DNA from: Alentia gelatinosa
Taxonomy: Eukaryota; Annelida; Polychaeta; Phyllodocida; Polynoidae
NCBI GenBank assembly: GCA_950022655.1
Contig: OX465590.1
Location: 42,987,718-43,051,717 of the forward strand
Length of the DNA stretch: 64,000 nt
Reading direction: 5' to 3'
Notes under the pieces: model-generated
What the model was told of the DNA's origin: nothing
The model's input: the letters and a program-made list of their open reading frames with translations, nothing else
Database searches by the model: none
In this document: positions 42,845 through 54,618 of the stretch, one piece after another
How positions within the stretch are numbered: position 1 is the stretch's first letter
Layout of the letters: each line of letters starts with the position of its first letter
Position numbers and translations under genes: made by a program

Positions 42845-43110
42845 CAATCAGAGTCGAGTTGAGTCTTTAGCGCGGTACCGTTGATAACCAATCAGCGTCG
42901 CCTCCTGTCGTCACTGCGGGTCTGCCGTCTGCTAATTTGCGCGCCAACGAGGCAGATTCGTCTGCGCGCGCACCTTGGCAGCGTCTGCCGCTACTAATCC
43001 AGTATTACCCCTTTTATCGCCCACACAGAGCGCAGTCCCGCAGTAAATGCTTGTCAGGATATGGATTTGTGGGAGACAGCTCTCCGCTGGTACCGGCAAG
43101 TCCTGACTTG
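42845..43110. promoter_or_regulatory. Candidate CpG-rich promoter with CCAAT boxes
   Basis: Two ACCAATCAG boxes (about 42841 and 42887) on the plus strand precede 200 bp rich in GCGCGC and CpG (CAATCAGCGTCGCC, GCGCGCGCACC). There is no clear first exon downstream, so this is only a composition-based guess. Confidence 0.25.
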
Positions 43111-43564
43111 AGTGTGTGAAAAGTTAGCTCAATCAACCATGCCTGGTTTCAGAGAGGCTGCCACTGTGCTCTGGTAATCGGAAATGGTAATTCATTTATA
43201 GTTCCAAACAGTTGGTGGAAGTGCCTTATAGTTTTTATATTCAGCTTGTAATTGTCAACAGGTAGTTTGAGTGCCTTATATTGTTAGTATTTAGCATATA
43301 TCTATTAACAGAGTGTGTGGTTTTAGTGCTAGTATAAAGATTATAGTTATAGCCAGCCAGATGGAGGGATCCAAAGTTTGTGTTAGGATTTAACTTGCAT
43401 AAGTCAGTAGTTAGTAATGGTCTTCACTTCATCTAGAGTGACAAAATAGATCTGAATTGATAACCTTAAATATCCATATATTGCTTTTGCATATCCAAAC
43501 TTACATCTGATGTTGTAGTGGAAAAAATATGGAGTTACCTGCAATTTTTATCAAGGACTTTGTA

Positions 43565-43930
43565 TCAAGAAGGGGCAGGGAAAGGCAGGGGAAATGGTTG
43601 GTGGGGGAAGGCAGGGGGAGGCAGGAAGAGGCAAGGGACAGAGGGAGGCTTTGGAGGCAGGGAGGGTAGAGGGAGGCAGGGGGAGGCAGGGGCAGGTAGG
43701 GGCAGGCGGGGGGAGGTAGTGGCAGGCAGGAGCAAGCAGGGGAGGCAGGGGAGACAGGGGGAAGGGCAGGTAGAGGGAGGCAGGGGGAGGCAGGGAGAGA
43801 AAGGGGAAGGCAGTGGAACGCATTAGGAGACAGGGGGGCAAGAGGCAGGTAGAAGTGGTGGGAGACAGTTAGGGGAAGGCAGGGGAGGCCGCAGAAGGCA
43901 GCTGGCGAAGAGAGAGGCAGGGGCAGATAG
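43565..43930. repeat. Purine-rich GGCAGGGGA minisatellite
   Basis: Repeats of GGGGGAGGCAGG and variants on the plus strand. Gly/Arg and Pro/Leu ORFs here are composition artefacts. Confidence 0.92.
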
Positions 43931-44118
43931 GAGCAGACATACCTGCTGAATAAGCTCTCAATCCCGACTCTGGAGATTCTCTAAACAGGTGTGGAGGTGT
44001 AGAATTCAGAGACAATGCTACCTGAAAGTAGGTCACACACACACTACGAGGACCACAGGGGCAAGATGACACCTGCTCTGTCTAGACACGTGTCTGACAG
44101 GTATGAAGCATCCTCCTG

Positions 44119-44551
44119 CACTGCGCAAAAACCACCATTTTATTCATATATATATACGCCATCGCAGAACTGTATGTATTGGCTGAATATTGACTTGTTT
44201 TCCTATATATATATATACTCCCAGGGCTTATATACGGATACATCTTGGCTGTATTTCATAGCAGGCATATATGAGAGGAAATATCCTCTGCCCCCGCCAC
44301 CTCCTGCCCGTTTGTGTTGGTAGAAGTATAGGTGTCCTCAGTGGGAAACCCTCCCCCTGCCACACCCCGTCACCCCCAGCCACCTCCCGCCACCTCCCCC
44401 CGCCCGCTCTCAGTGAAGCCCTGTTCACTGGACGCTTACATACGCCTACAGATGAGACGTATACACACGGGGAATAGGACCTTGTATACGCAAAAGCTAA
44501 CTTATATACGCAGGGCACATTCATATGTAAAATGGTGGTGTTCCTTTAGTG
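44119..44551. mobile_element. CACTA-like non-autonomous element, copy 3
   Basis: Starts CACTGCGCAAAAACCACC and ends GGTGGTGTTCCTTTAGTG. Flanked by CTG at 44116-44118 and CTG at 44552-44554. Shares ATATATACGCCATCGC with the other copies. Internal CCGCCACCTCC repeats. No transposase. Confidence 0.8.
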
Positions 44552-44773
44552 CTGCCTCTGCGTCCTTCTTTGTAAAAAGTCTGACATGACACCCCTGTCA
44601 CTTGTCGAGGCTTGTGCTGGTTAAGAGGACGATGTCATTAAAAACTTCTACTCATTTCCAGCATGTTAAAGGTTTCACCTGTCAGGATCATGAGTTTCGT
44701 AGATTTTTATTTGTTCTTTGATTTATTTATTTATACCTCTGTTGGCCTTTCTCTGGAGTGTAATGTATCATGC

Positions 44774-44936
44774 TTTATCCTAATATCTTATCCCATAGGC
44801 TTAACAGTGAGTTTATATATGCTATGGAGTTTTGGCTCCAGATTTCACTCGGCTCTGCCTCGTGAAATTACTACGCCAACTACAGTCGTCACATACGGGC
44901 GCCCAGATTAAAACTCATCCAGTTTTATGATAGTAT
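44774..44936. mobile_element. Family H fragment (copy 4)
   Basis: TTTATCCTAATATCTTATCC joins almost directly to the hairpin with apex CACTCGGCTCTGCCTCGTG (44846). It ends CCAGTTTTATGATAGTA. Most of the body is deleted. Confidence 0.75.
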
Positions 44937-45031
44937 ATATCTCTGATGTGTTACTGGTTTAGCGCCATTTCCTCTCCATACTTCTAACTATATATGGCAT
45001 ATAGCCTATGATTCATGGGCGCCGCCATGAC

Positions 45032-45048
45032 GCCCCCCCCCCCCCCCC
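45032..45048. repeat. C17 homopolymer
   Basis: A run of 17 C on the plus strand. Confidence 0.97.
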
Positions 45049-45049
45049 G

Positions 45050-45370
45050 AGTAGGTGTTCTTCACTAATGTAGGTGAAAAAATATGTGTTCTTCACTGAA
45101 GGAGGTGGAAAAGAAGTGAGTGATAATTGGGAATTGTCACAACTTTAGCCTTGCTCAAATATTGATATAAAGTATTCCATATGGAAAATATCATGTCTTG
45201 GGTTTAATCATTATGTCATCCTGCTTTGGGATGGGTGTAGAGAGTCAAGGGAACCATGGTAAAACATTGAAAGCAACTTGAATTTCGTAAGAACAAAGAG
45301 CCAGAATACAGGTTTGTTCCCCCACCACCTAGTGACTGCTTCATGAACTAACAATGGCTCTGTCCCCTAT
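45050..45370. repeat. Dispersed ~320-bp repeat, copy 1
   Basis: GAAGTGAGTGATAATTGGGA, TCAAGGGAACCATGGTAAAA and GAACAAAGAGCCAGAATACA recur in the same order at 58125-58450. Both copies border simple repeats. Type unknown. Confidence 0.85.
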
Positions 45371-45384
45371 ACCCCCTCTCACCT

Positions 45385-45660
45385 TTTTTTTTTTTTTTGG
45401 AGTTGATGTTTATTCTGGAGTAAACTGCTGTGTGTTTGGTATTACTGTACAAAAAGGAGCTGCCTTGATCAACCAGGCAGCTTGACTTATCATTCCAAGA
45501 GGATATGCAAATTTTAGTTAGTAAACCAAAGTAAGTCTAATTGAACAAATTGGACATTAAAATACCCAAACAAACAAACAAATCAAACAGGAGCATTATA
45601 TCCTCTTTTACTGGGCTAAAACTATTCACCTTTTTTTAATTCCGACTTAGCATCACACAT
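45385..45660 (-). mobile_element. Poly(T)-headed retroposon fragment
   Basis: A T17-type run at 45383 is followed by GTTTATTCTGGAG (reversed polyadenylation-like word). The far boundary is not defined. Confidence 0.35.
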
Positions 45661-45921
45661 ATATAGATTAAAAAAAAAGTCCAGTTTTTAAATTCTACCT
45701 GTAAACAAGTCGTTAGGCAGATGTTAATGGTTGAATACTTCCTGAGGCTCCTCCCTCGTTCAGAGGGACACTTGAGACCTGGTTGCCGCTGTTTTTACAA
45801 GGTTTCCCTCCAGTCGTTAAACACCTGAGACTGGTGTGTTAATTAAACATAGGAAGTAGGTCACAGCCTCAGGCCAATCAGGACCCCTACCAGAACTTAC
45901 CTCCGGCTCTAGGCCTTCTTC

Positions 45922-46670
45922 TAAAGGACCATTCCCATTTGGCGATTCCTGCCCCTAATCCGGCGTTTACACTAGATGACTAAATATGTGGCGACTGTAG
46001 ATCGTCAGCCAATAGTTGCCAAGCGGTGGCAATGTCCACCGCAAAAGTCCTCGACCTCAGCATATAGCTGAGCGTTTCCACTGACGACTCTTGAATTTTC
46101 ACTGGGTCGCCGCCTATCTAGACGACTAAATCAAGACGGCTTGAAATAGTCGCTGGCGTCAGAGTAAGACCAGTAGTCGCCAGGTGGTGCCAAATTGCGT
46201 AATCAGACTTAATCAGACGATTTGCAGTCGCCATGTGCTTGGCATTTACATTAGACGATTTCTAGACTTTTATGGCTAAAAGTCGTCAGCTTCAAGAATC
46301 GCCGCCTATAGTTGGTGTGAACGCCGGGTAACACAACTGCCGGGCATAATCGCCGGGAAACGGCAGTCGCACCACCGGTGGGAAAGCATAGTCAGTGACT
46401 CAGTCTAGGTCACAGCAGGGGGTAGGCGAATATGTGTGATATATTTCAAACTTGTTTGCAATTGAATCGCAAGAGACTGGTGCTTCTTTTAGGAGGAATC
46501 CAGTCGCAGACATAAGTCCGAACAACGGAGGATAGGGCAATAGTCGCTGACCAGTTTGCCATTTTGTGTTCCCACTTGGTGACTCGAAAAATTCCTAGAA
46601 ATGTTGGCTGATAGTTGCCAATGGGTGCCTTCTGAATACCCCCAAATCACTTAGTGGGACCGTGCTTTAA
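45922..46670. mobile_element. Old nested TIR elements
   Basis: Outer ends TAAAGGACCATTCCCATTTG and the diverged inverse GTGGGACCGTGCTTTAA. Inside, CGGCGTTTACACTAGATGAC (about 45960) faces GTTGGTGTGAACGCCG (46328), a second inverted pair. Many CGACT/AGTCG words suggest a degraded stack of related MITEs resembling 31581-31893. Confidence 0.5.
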
Positions 46671-47194
46671 GGGATTCTCACATGGCTCTAAGTAGTGACC
46701 TCTTTAATAAAAGAGCTTAGCTCCATCTTTTAATCCAATCGGTAGGTACATATCGAAATTGTATCACTTTCATAGTATCTGTTAACAGTGTACAAATCCA
46801 TCAATGATCAATCGCCTATACAATATGTAACATGTGTTCACGCCGACACTGAACAATAACTGAACGGAGAAACATGCAATGTCATCTTACTTGAAAAACA
46901 GTCATTCAATGTCAATAGATAAAAAGTACCAACCATTAAAACATGATCAGGGCAGTACTAAGATCTTGTGTTTCCCTTTACAGTAGTGAGATTTTTTTGA
47001 TTTTTTTTTCAAATTACTTTATTGTCATATTCATTGGTTTAACAAAACTTACGCGTCTTTTTCATTTGGCTTGTTTGACAATAACATCAGACAAGTTAAC
47101 AGCCTGAGTGGCTGGTTTTCATAGCATGCTGCTCTGTACGTCTACGTACCCGTCATACATATGAGCATACTTTGGTAACAATTTTTGCCACGAA
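46671..47194. other. No clear feature; possible poly(T)-headed relic
   Basis: TTTTTTTGATTTTTTTTTC at 46992 with reversed AATAAA-like words could head an old retroposon. Its end cannot be placed. Confidence 0.3.
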
Positions 47195-47485
47195 ACTAGT
47201 GAAACAGGTCCATGATTTGTAGATTTGTCTAATTTTTATGTTTGAGGTCTGTCTTTTCCTAAGGGCAGCTACTTGTGTTATACCGAAACTAGACAACCCC
47301 AATGTCTGTATGGTGTCTCAGACATGTCACATAACTAGTGAAACAGGTCCCTGGTCCATGATGTGTAGATTTGTCTAATTTTTAATTTTGGGGTCTGTCT
47401 TTTCCTAAGGGCAGCTATTTGTGTTGTCACGAAACTAGACAACCCCAATGTTGTCACAGACATGCCATGTAACTAGTGAAACAGG
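47195..47485. repeat. ~137-bp direct repeats, 2.2 copies
   Basis: ACTAGTGAAACAGGTCC, TAGATTTGTCTAATTTTTA, GGTCTGTCTTTTCCTAAGGG and CGAAACTAGACAACCCCAAT occur twice in order. A third copy stops after GAAACAGGTCCC. Confidence 0.9.
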
Positions 47486-48258
47486 TCCCAGTAACCTGGT
47501 GAGAGAGAACAGAGACAGAAGAGGAGGGAGTGGAGACCCGACATCGTCAGATCTTTCCATACGAACGTGTGACTCTAAGGCAATGGCAACAGAGAAAGGA
47601 AGAGGCATTTGCTTTAAAGTTACACTTTTGTGTGGAAGGCTAGCACCGCATCGGCACCACCTCAACTCGGAGCACCACCGATGAGCCGACGGGGACGAGA
47701 TCCAGCCTGACTGGAGGCTTCTTACCACATCTATATTTTAACATGAAGGTTTGTCGAGAATCAATATCTAAGATGTCTTTGAGAGATAAGACGGGAAGAT
47801 TCAATTAAGATAAATGGAAAGTTGAGTTTGAAAAATGAATGTTCATGTGGATGATTTGAAAAGATTAAGCCTTTTAAATGAATGTCTACTATGGTATACG
47901 CTTGTATGATTATAGGGGTAATCTTGCATGACATCTTTGAAGAATTATGATAATTTCAGAAATCGTGTATTTAGGATAAAGAAGTAGCCATCAAAGTATT
48001 TTGAATCGGAAAATTATTGCAATATTGTAACAGGTTTTACAAAGAAGGTGGTATTATCATGTTAATTATCATTCAGGAAATGTTTTTGATGTATTTCCGA
48101 GGTTATTTGCAATGATTAGACCCATTACACAATAGATGGTGGTATATGGCCACTAACCAAGCAGTACTGACAACTTCTTGAACTTTTGTCTGAATTTTGA
48201 TTTGTCTAGTAGCTTTTACAGATTGCTCAATTGTTTAGGGTATGATTATCACTTTCCT
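47486..48258. other. No clear feature
   Basis: Short opposed ORFs at 47435-47728 have no recognisable domain. The rest is AT-rich. Confidence 0.3.
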
Positions 48259-48473
48259 TATTTTTGTTGTAATTTTTATTAGGGAATATTGTGTGTACAA
48301 TCACCGAATTTGGCTATTGAGCCGTTCTTCTATTTTGGCCCTTGCCCCTACTCCTCATTCTAATGGCGGGTGTTAAGCCGAATAGGCAGTGGGTATCATT
48401 TTTGTGTAAGTCTTTGGTATGACCCGACCTCCCATGCTCGAGGCGAACACCCCTACCACTTGGCCACCGAGCC
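48259..48473 (-). mobile_element. tRNA-derived SINE, copy 3
   Basis: On the minus strand: head GCTCGGTGGCCAAGTGGTAG, A box, a shortened B-box region, then the shared body (ACACAAAAATGATACCCACT, TTCGGCTTAACACCCGCC) and an A-rich tail at 48259-48290. Confidence 0.83.
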
Positions 48474-48786
48474 TTCTGCATCACGACATAGCGCTATATC
48501 GACCTGGCCATTTTCACTTATCCAAATTATCTCAATCAACTTTATTCTATTGTTGTTCTAAAGCTTTCTTATTGTTTAGAGATAAATTTCGAAGTGTATT
48601 TAATGCATCCACATTTACAGTTTTGTATTGTAATCTTACCATAGATAGTGCCGAATTTATTCACGGTTGAATACCGTTTTGTGATAGTGTATTTACGGTA
48701 TCAAATCATTGAGGAGATTATAGTAGCATACCGTCTGGATTTACGGTAGTATCCTGTATAATTCCCTGAATTTTGTTTACAGTGTA

Positions 48787-49664
48787 TTTATCCTACCCCT
48801 AATATAAAATCCCATAGGCTTAACATTGAGTTTCTGTATGCCATGCTGACTGGCATACGGAGTCTTATATGCCACTAGTGGCATACAGATTTGTTATCAC
48901 GTGATATTCCAAAATCGAGGAGACGGGGTAGGATAAAATCAAAACCTGATTCGTTTTAATCTTGGCCACCGCATTCGACTCCTGGAGCTTTGGTTCCGGA
49001 CTTTACTCGGCTTTGCCTTGTGAAATCACTATGCCAAACTCCAGTCGTGGCATACGGTGGCCAAGATTAAACCTCATCCAGTTTTACGATAATGCCTGCC
49101 GCAGTTACACAGTAATTAATTACGAGACTGCGATCTCTTATTAAATACCAGGAAAGGCATCGGGTGAGATTCCTATGTAGAGGTCATAGAATACCTCACC
49201 GCCAGTTTCCTGTATCTGTGGGTTCTGCACACTATGCAGTCGGTGTTTTTATTGCTTTCAGTTGGCTTTACATGGGTGATGTCAGTGGGGGTTTGCGGAG
49301 TCGTAGCCAGCATAATTCCAGTTTCTACATCCCAATCCTGATCAATTATATTGGTTTCTATGCCAACATATATTATCGGAAAACCGGATGAGTTTTAATC
49401 TTGGCTCCCGTATGCCACGACTGGCGTTTGGCGTAGTGATATCACGAGGCGGAGCCGAGTGGTATACGATAGCCAAGATTAAAACGAATCAGGTTTTGAT
49501 TTTATCCTACCCCTCTCTACAATATTTTAATATCAAAATTATGAATGAAAATCATCAAAATTATGTATGCCCCTAGTAGCATACAAACGTCCGTATGCCA
49601 GTCAGCGTGGCATACGGAATCTCAATTTTAAGCCTATGGGATTTTATATTAGGGATAGGATAAA
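48787..49664. mobile_element. Family H composite: two inverted units as one element
   Basis: Left unit 48787-49093: body TTTATCCTACCCCTAATATA to GGGTAGGATAAA, then hairpin with apex ACTCGGCTTTGCCTTGTG. Right unit 49371-49664 is its inverse: hairpin with CGAGGCGGAGCCGAGTG near 49445, body ending GGATAGGATAAA. The 278-bp spacer has no recognisable coding content. The arrangement reads as an 878-bp element with ~300-bp inverted ends whose hairpins face inward. Confidence 0.7.
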
Positions 49665-50519
49665 AGCAAGGAATAACTGATCTTGCATTTACTTCATACA
49701 AAGCATCCGGAATTAACTCCCAATAGATTCTTTTCTTATCGTTCGCTATATACGTAGTAATGCAGCTAGGGGTGTTCAAAGCGGGCATTTTCCGGTTCAA
49801 AGTGGGCGTTTTGTACTGAGACTGGTCCGTCCATGATTATACAATAGACTAGGCTGCTTGTTTGAGTTTATACAGAGCAGAAGTTATGTGTTGTTCACGG
49901 GTGTATAATGATATTAGGAACAAATAGGATGTTCACCATAGATGAATGGGCGTGCAATTATAAAAATGAATAACAATTAAAATGTTTAGGTTAGATTTAG
50001 TCTTTGGATAGTTTTCTGTAACCCACTTGAACCCAGTCAACTTGCTATTTCTGCAACTGCCTCAGTCTAGGGTACAAACGTATCAGGCACCAGTGGGTCT
50101 TGAGGTATTTTGGTCTTGAGTCATGGTCAACTGGACATGCCTCTAAGACCCTGAGACACTGGCTCCCTGTTCTGTTCTCACTATCACAGTGAACAGCATG
50201 CAGATAGTAAAGGGATAGTCTTCCGGAAGCACACTGAAAGTTCAATGTGACCACTTTAACCTCTAGATGATGTATTTAGCGCTTGCCAGCACGATCTAAT
50301 AACAGTGAAGCCTGACATCAGCAGTGTGGTATTGACATGGAAGGCGGCAGGAGACAGTAGGCCAGACCTGTTTTAGTGCACCTTCCTTTCTTAAAGCAGG
50401 CAGGCAGCACCTTCCAGCCCCCTTCTCCCCGTCCTGATACACTTACGCCACTCGACCCGACAAATTATATTGTCCTCAATTCCATTTTGCCTGCCACCAG
50501 TCTCCGTGCAGAACGGCAG
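49665..50519. other. No clear feature
   Basis: Unique-looking with no recognised gene or element. Confidence 0.3.
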
Positions 50520-51620
50520 AGATGACGCTGTTAAAACGTCCCCCTTTCCCCTGCTTGGAGGTGGAGAGTGGTGGTATAGTCTTCCGTTCCCATGCTTGAT
50601 GTTGGTGAGTTGGGGTATAATGTCTTCTGTTCTCTGGCTTGGTGTTGGTTGTTAGTTTAATGTCTTCCTTTCCCCATCTAGGTGTTGGTGAGTTGGGGTA
50701 TATCATCTTCCGTTCCCCTGCTTGGTGTTGGTGAGTTGTGGTATAACGTCTTCCGTTCCCCGGCGTGTGACTGTGAGTTGGGGTATAATGTCTTCCGTTC
50801 TCTGGCTTGGTGTTGGTTGTTAGTTTAATGTCTTCCTTTCCCCATCTAGGTGTTGGTGAGTTGGGGTATATCATCTTCCGTTCCCCGGCTTGGTGTCGGT
50901 GAGTTGTGGTATAACGTCTTCCGTTCCCCGGCGTGTGACTGTGAGTTGGGGTATAATGTCTTCCGTTCTCTGGCTTGGTGTTGGTTGTTAGTTCAATGTC
51001 CTCCTTTCCCCATCTAAGTGTTGGTGAGTTGGGGTATATCATATTCCATTCCCATGCTTGATGTTGATGAGTGGTGGTATAATGACTTCTGTTCCCGAGG
51101 CTTGCCAGTTGGGAGTGGTGGTACAATGTCCACTTTATCCTGCTTGGTGGTGGGGAGCACAATATCGTCGATCCCCTGGTGAGTGTTTGTGGGTAATAAT
51201 ATAACATCTTCCAATCCTCAGCTTAGTGTTGGTGAGTTGTGGTATAACATGTTCCGTTCCCCGGCTTGGTGTTGGTGAGTTGGGGTATAATGTCTTCCGT
51301 TCTCTGGCTTGGTGTTGGTTGTTAGTTTAATGTCTTCCTTTCCCCATCTAAGTGTTGGTGAGTTGGGGTATATCATCTTCCGTTCCCCGGCTTGGTGTTG
51401 GTGAGTTGGGGTATATCGTCTTCCGTTTCCCGGATCAGTGTCGGTGAGTTGTGGTATAACGTCTTCCGTTCCCCAGCTTTGTGTTGGTGAGTTGGGGTAT
51501 AATGTCCTCCATTCCCCGGCTTAGTGTTGGTTGTTAGTTTAACGTTTTCCGTTCCCTGACTTGGTGGTGGTGTGTGGTGGTATAGTCTCCTGTTTCCCCG
51601 CTTGGGAATGGTTGTTTAAG
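50520..51620. repeat. ~42-bp array with ~168-bp higher-order unit
   Basis: Units of TCTTCCGTTCCCCGGCTTGG, TGTTGGTGAGTTGGGGTATA. Four variant units recur as a block, giving a 56-residue period (PTPRWGKEDIKLTTNTKPEN) in the 243-codon minus-strand ORF. It matches no protein family I know and follows the array exactly. Confidence 0.93.
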
Positions 51621-51754
51621 TCTTCCGTTCCCTAGCTGTCTTGGAGAGTGGAGGGAAAGCTCACCAGTCACTGCCACCAGACATCGCGAGGCGGGGAGGC
51701 GGGCAGAGGAAGGAATCCGTCACTGTTATATTGTGTTATGTCCGTGTGAACAAT

Positions 51755-52135
51755 GCCCGGCGGGCGGGGGCGGGGGGCGGGAGGCGCGGCCGGGTGGAGG
51801 CGGGGGGCGGGGTGAGGCGGGGTTTGTCAGGGGCGGGGTGGGGTGGGGGCGGGGCGGGGTGGGTGTGTCAGGGGCGGGGCGGGTGTGTCAGGGGCGGGGC
51901 GGGGGGCGGGGCGGGGCGGGGCGGGGGGCGGGGCGGGGTTTTGGGGTGTGTCAGGGGCGGGGCGTGTCAGGGGCGGGGTGGAGGTGGGGTGGGAGACGCG
52001 GCGGGGTGGGGTGTGTCAGGGGTTGGGTGAAGGCGGGGGGAGGGCGGGGCGGGGTGTATCAGGGGCGGGGCGGGTGTGTCAGGGGCGGGTTGGGGTGTGT
52101 CAGGGGCGGGGTGGAGGTGGAGGCGGGGGGCGGGT
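51755..52135. repeat. GGGGCGGGG / GTGTGTCAGGGGCGGGG tandem block
   Basis: Extremely G-rich plus strand with units of GGGCGGGG and GTGTGTCAGGGGCGGGGC. Dozens of G3-G5 runs at short spacing make G-quadruplex formation likely. Gly/Arg ORFs are composition artefacts. Confidence 0.95.
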
Positions 52136-52294
52136 AGGTCGTCGGGCAGGGAGCAGACAGTGCTGGTAGCGGGTGAATACTCTCCTGATCCCGGGTGCTC
52201 ATCGCTGGTCTCTCCTACAGCGCCCGGGGATATGCCGGGATCTGAGACCAGTGTAAAGGTTTGTTTTGTATACAACAGAGTAAGCATCGGCGGG

Positions 52295-52560
52295 AGAGTG
52301 ACTGTAACAGTGGTAGGAGAGTGACTGTAACAGTGGTGGAAGGGTGACTGTAAATGTGATAGGAGAGTGACTGTGACAGTGGTAGGAGAGTGACTATAAT
52401 AGTGGTAGGAGAGTGACTGTAACAGTGGTAGGAGGGTGACTGTAAATGTGAAAGGAGAGTGACTGTAAATGTGATAGGAGATTGACTGTAATTGTGATAG
52501 GAGAGTGACTGAAACAGTTGTAGGGGACTGCTTGAATGTGGTAGGAGAGTGACTGTGACA
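52295..52560. repeat. 23-bp tandem array
   Basis: About 11 units of GGAGAGTGACTGTAACAGTGGTA with AAATGTGAT variants. Confidence 0.93.
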
Positions 52561-52584
52561 AAGATATTACAGTACCAGATTTAA

Positions 52585-52864
52585 CCCTTTAAACGCAGCA
52601 AGATACATCCAGGCATCCTGGAGGCATAATTTAAACTTGCATACGAAATTAGATTGATACAGAAATAATTGTCTGAATTCAAAAGTTTTTGGACAACGTA
52701 TAAAAGACATGAAACTTTAATTTAGGAAAACGAAATATCAGCTACCATAGTAAAGTACTCAAATGACATGACATTGCCCTTTCCGAAGTAAGGCGCCTGC
52801 GGTAGGTTGGATTTTTCCTGTGATATAATATTGTGCAGGGGAACCGGGTGTTGCAGGTAAAGGG
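52585..52864. mobile_element. piggyBac-like MITE
   Basis: TTAA (52581-52584) then CCCTTTAAACGCAG at the left. CTGCAACACCCGG-type right end (TTGCAGGTAAAGGG) followed by TTAA (52865-52868). TTAA duplication plus CCCTTT termini are the piggyBac signature. An AGGCATCCTGGAGGCAT palindrome lies near the left end. No transposase. Confidence 0.75.
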
Positions 52865-52868
52865 TTAA

Positions 52869-53310
52869 GTAAATGACGTCACAAACTGACATGACCTCAG
52901 CCCCCCTTCTCCCTTCCCCCTCTGACCCCCCCTCCCCCCTCCCACCTGAGAACTGCCCCCCTCTACAGCCGCGCGTATTCACAAGTAAAATAGTGTTCAG
53001 TAAACGCCAGCAGCTCCCAGGGAAAAATGGCGGACAGACTTTGATCGACGCCGGAGACTATTAGAGTCCCGCTCCAAGGTCAAGGTCGTGAGCCTCGGAT
53101 TGGAGCTGGGGGTACTTGAACCGTTTTAACGGTGAATTCTGACCACTTCAGCCAAGGAGGGGTCTGTGGGCAATATGGTGCATGGATGGGTTTTCGTCGT
53201 CACATTGTATTTTTTTTTGTATCTCGTTTCATTCGGGTATAAATAGTTACATGTCTTTTCTGGGTTCGGCGCATGGCCAGTTTATCACTCAGTCCCTTTC
53301 GGGCAAGTAT
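52869..53310. other. No clear feature
   Basis: A C-rich patch at 52900-52975 and unique flanks. No recognisable exon. Confidence 0.3.
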
Positions 53311-53606
53311 AAGTTCTTCGTTGGTGGCTAAGTGATAGGGGTATTCGCCTAGAGCATGGTAGATCAGGGGTTCAAATCCTGGTAGGGTCATACCAAAGAC
53401 TTACACAAAAATGGTCCTAACTGCTCATTCAGCTTAACACCTGCCATTAGAGTGAGGCATGGGTGGACTAAATTTTGTTGAACAAAAGCCAGTGAAAAGC
53501 GACATACGTATAGGGCTCGAGTGGAAGAATGGCTGGATCACCGAACTCTGTGGTTGAAAACACGGTATTCCCTCAATACAATTGACAAAATAAAAGAGAA
53601 AAAAAA
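53311..53606 (+). mobile_element. tRNA-derived SINE, copy 4
   Basis: A box TGGCTAAGTGAT (about 53324) and perfect B box GGTTCAAATCC at 53369-53379, then the shared body and an A-rich tail at about 53580-53606. About 45 bp (53462-53507) are present here but in no other copy. Confidence 0.87.
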
Positions 53607-54179
53607 TGTCAAACCTTAATAATCAGTAACTTGTCAATGTTGCAGAGATCAGGATGCTGGGGGTGCCTGGTTCATAAATATATTATGTTTATGAAAAAAA
53701 AATCACTAATTGATTAGTATAATATAGGTTACTAGTAAGAACTTAGGCTTTAAATACAAGTAGCCGAGAAATATGCAAAGGCGATAAACCATCAGTAATG
53801 ACACAGCCATAAGTAAAATAATCTGGAGAAGAATACTTTGAGTGAGATTTCGGGGGCATTATTCATTGCATTATGGACTTATTTTCCTATGTACATAAGA
53901 TGAAATAATCTGACAGATGTAAAGATTCTCAATTACTTATAGACGAATAATCCTTACTTATATACCGCTGGTAGAGCTACATTAACTCTATTTCTTATCC
54001 CTAGAGTGCTTTTTTTGTTCTCAAGGATGTTTGTTTCTTATCAAGGGTGGTTGCTTTGTTAACTAGGGACGCGTATACATTCGTTATCTAGGGATCATGT
54101 GACGAAATCTAGGCCAATCAGATCATAGCTTAAGCCCGTGATACAAACGCATTACTGGAGTTTCTTGATAAGCTGCATG
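53607..54179. other. No clear feature
   Basis: AT-rich, nothing recognised. Confidence 0.3.
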
Positions 54180-54392
54180 GAGTTATACCTATGCCTTCAC
54201 TGCCATATTAGGAATATAGAAGGCATGGATTGACCGAGCAGCCAATGACTACATTCACAGCAACCCACAACCTTCGCCCTGAACTCCTTACATAGTGTTA
54301 ATAGCACCTTGGGACGGTTCTATAGTCTATAATTGACCTGAATTTCTTGGGCCAAAACTACCCTCTAATGATGTACATTGCTTCCCGATCAG
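54180..54392. repeat. Dispersed repeat, inverted partner of 14025-14225
   Basis: CGGTTCTATAGTCTATAATT, CTTACATAGTGTTAATAGC and CACTGCCATAT match the other copy in reverse. Confidence 0.75.
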
Positions 54393-54618
54393 TTACAGGT
54401 GAACAAATAACTCTTTATTAACCCTTTAAGGACGCCTGATGTCTGAAGGCATCACCACTCTAAAGACGCATGATGCCTTGAGGCATCATTCTTCCAATAT
54501 TAACAAAAATGTTTTAACAAAGATATAGTAGAGCAATATTCATGAAATCCTCAGAGAATGTAGATATAACATCATATTCAATATTTCTAATCAAAAGAAG
54601 TAAAATATATATGGTTAT

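Noticed and set aside
43518..43841. Gly/Arg ORF and opposed Pro/Leu ORF
   Set aside because: Purine-rich minisatellite artefact.
48787..49664. Helitron interpretation of the hairpin elements
   Set aside because: Helitrons lack terminal inverted repeats and end in CTRR after a short hairpin. Here the bodies have clear inverted ends and hairpins exceed 100 bp.
50476..51207. 243-codon ORF with repeating PTPRWGKEDIKLTTN units
   Set aside because: It follows a tandem array exactly, lacks a recognisable domain and has array variants rather than codon-biased changes.
51641..52169. Gly/Arg/Val-rich overlapping ORFs in three frames
   Set aside because: Composition of the G-rich array. All frames are open at once.
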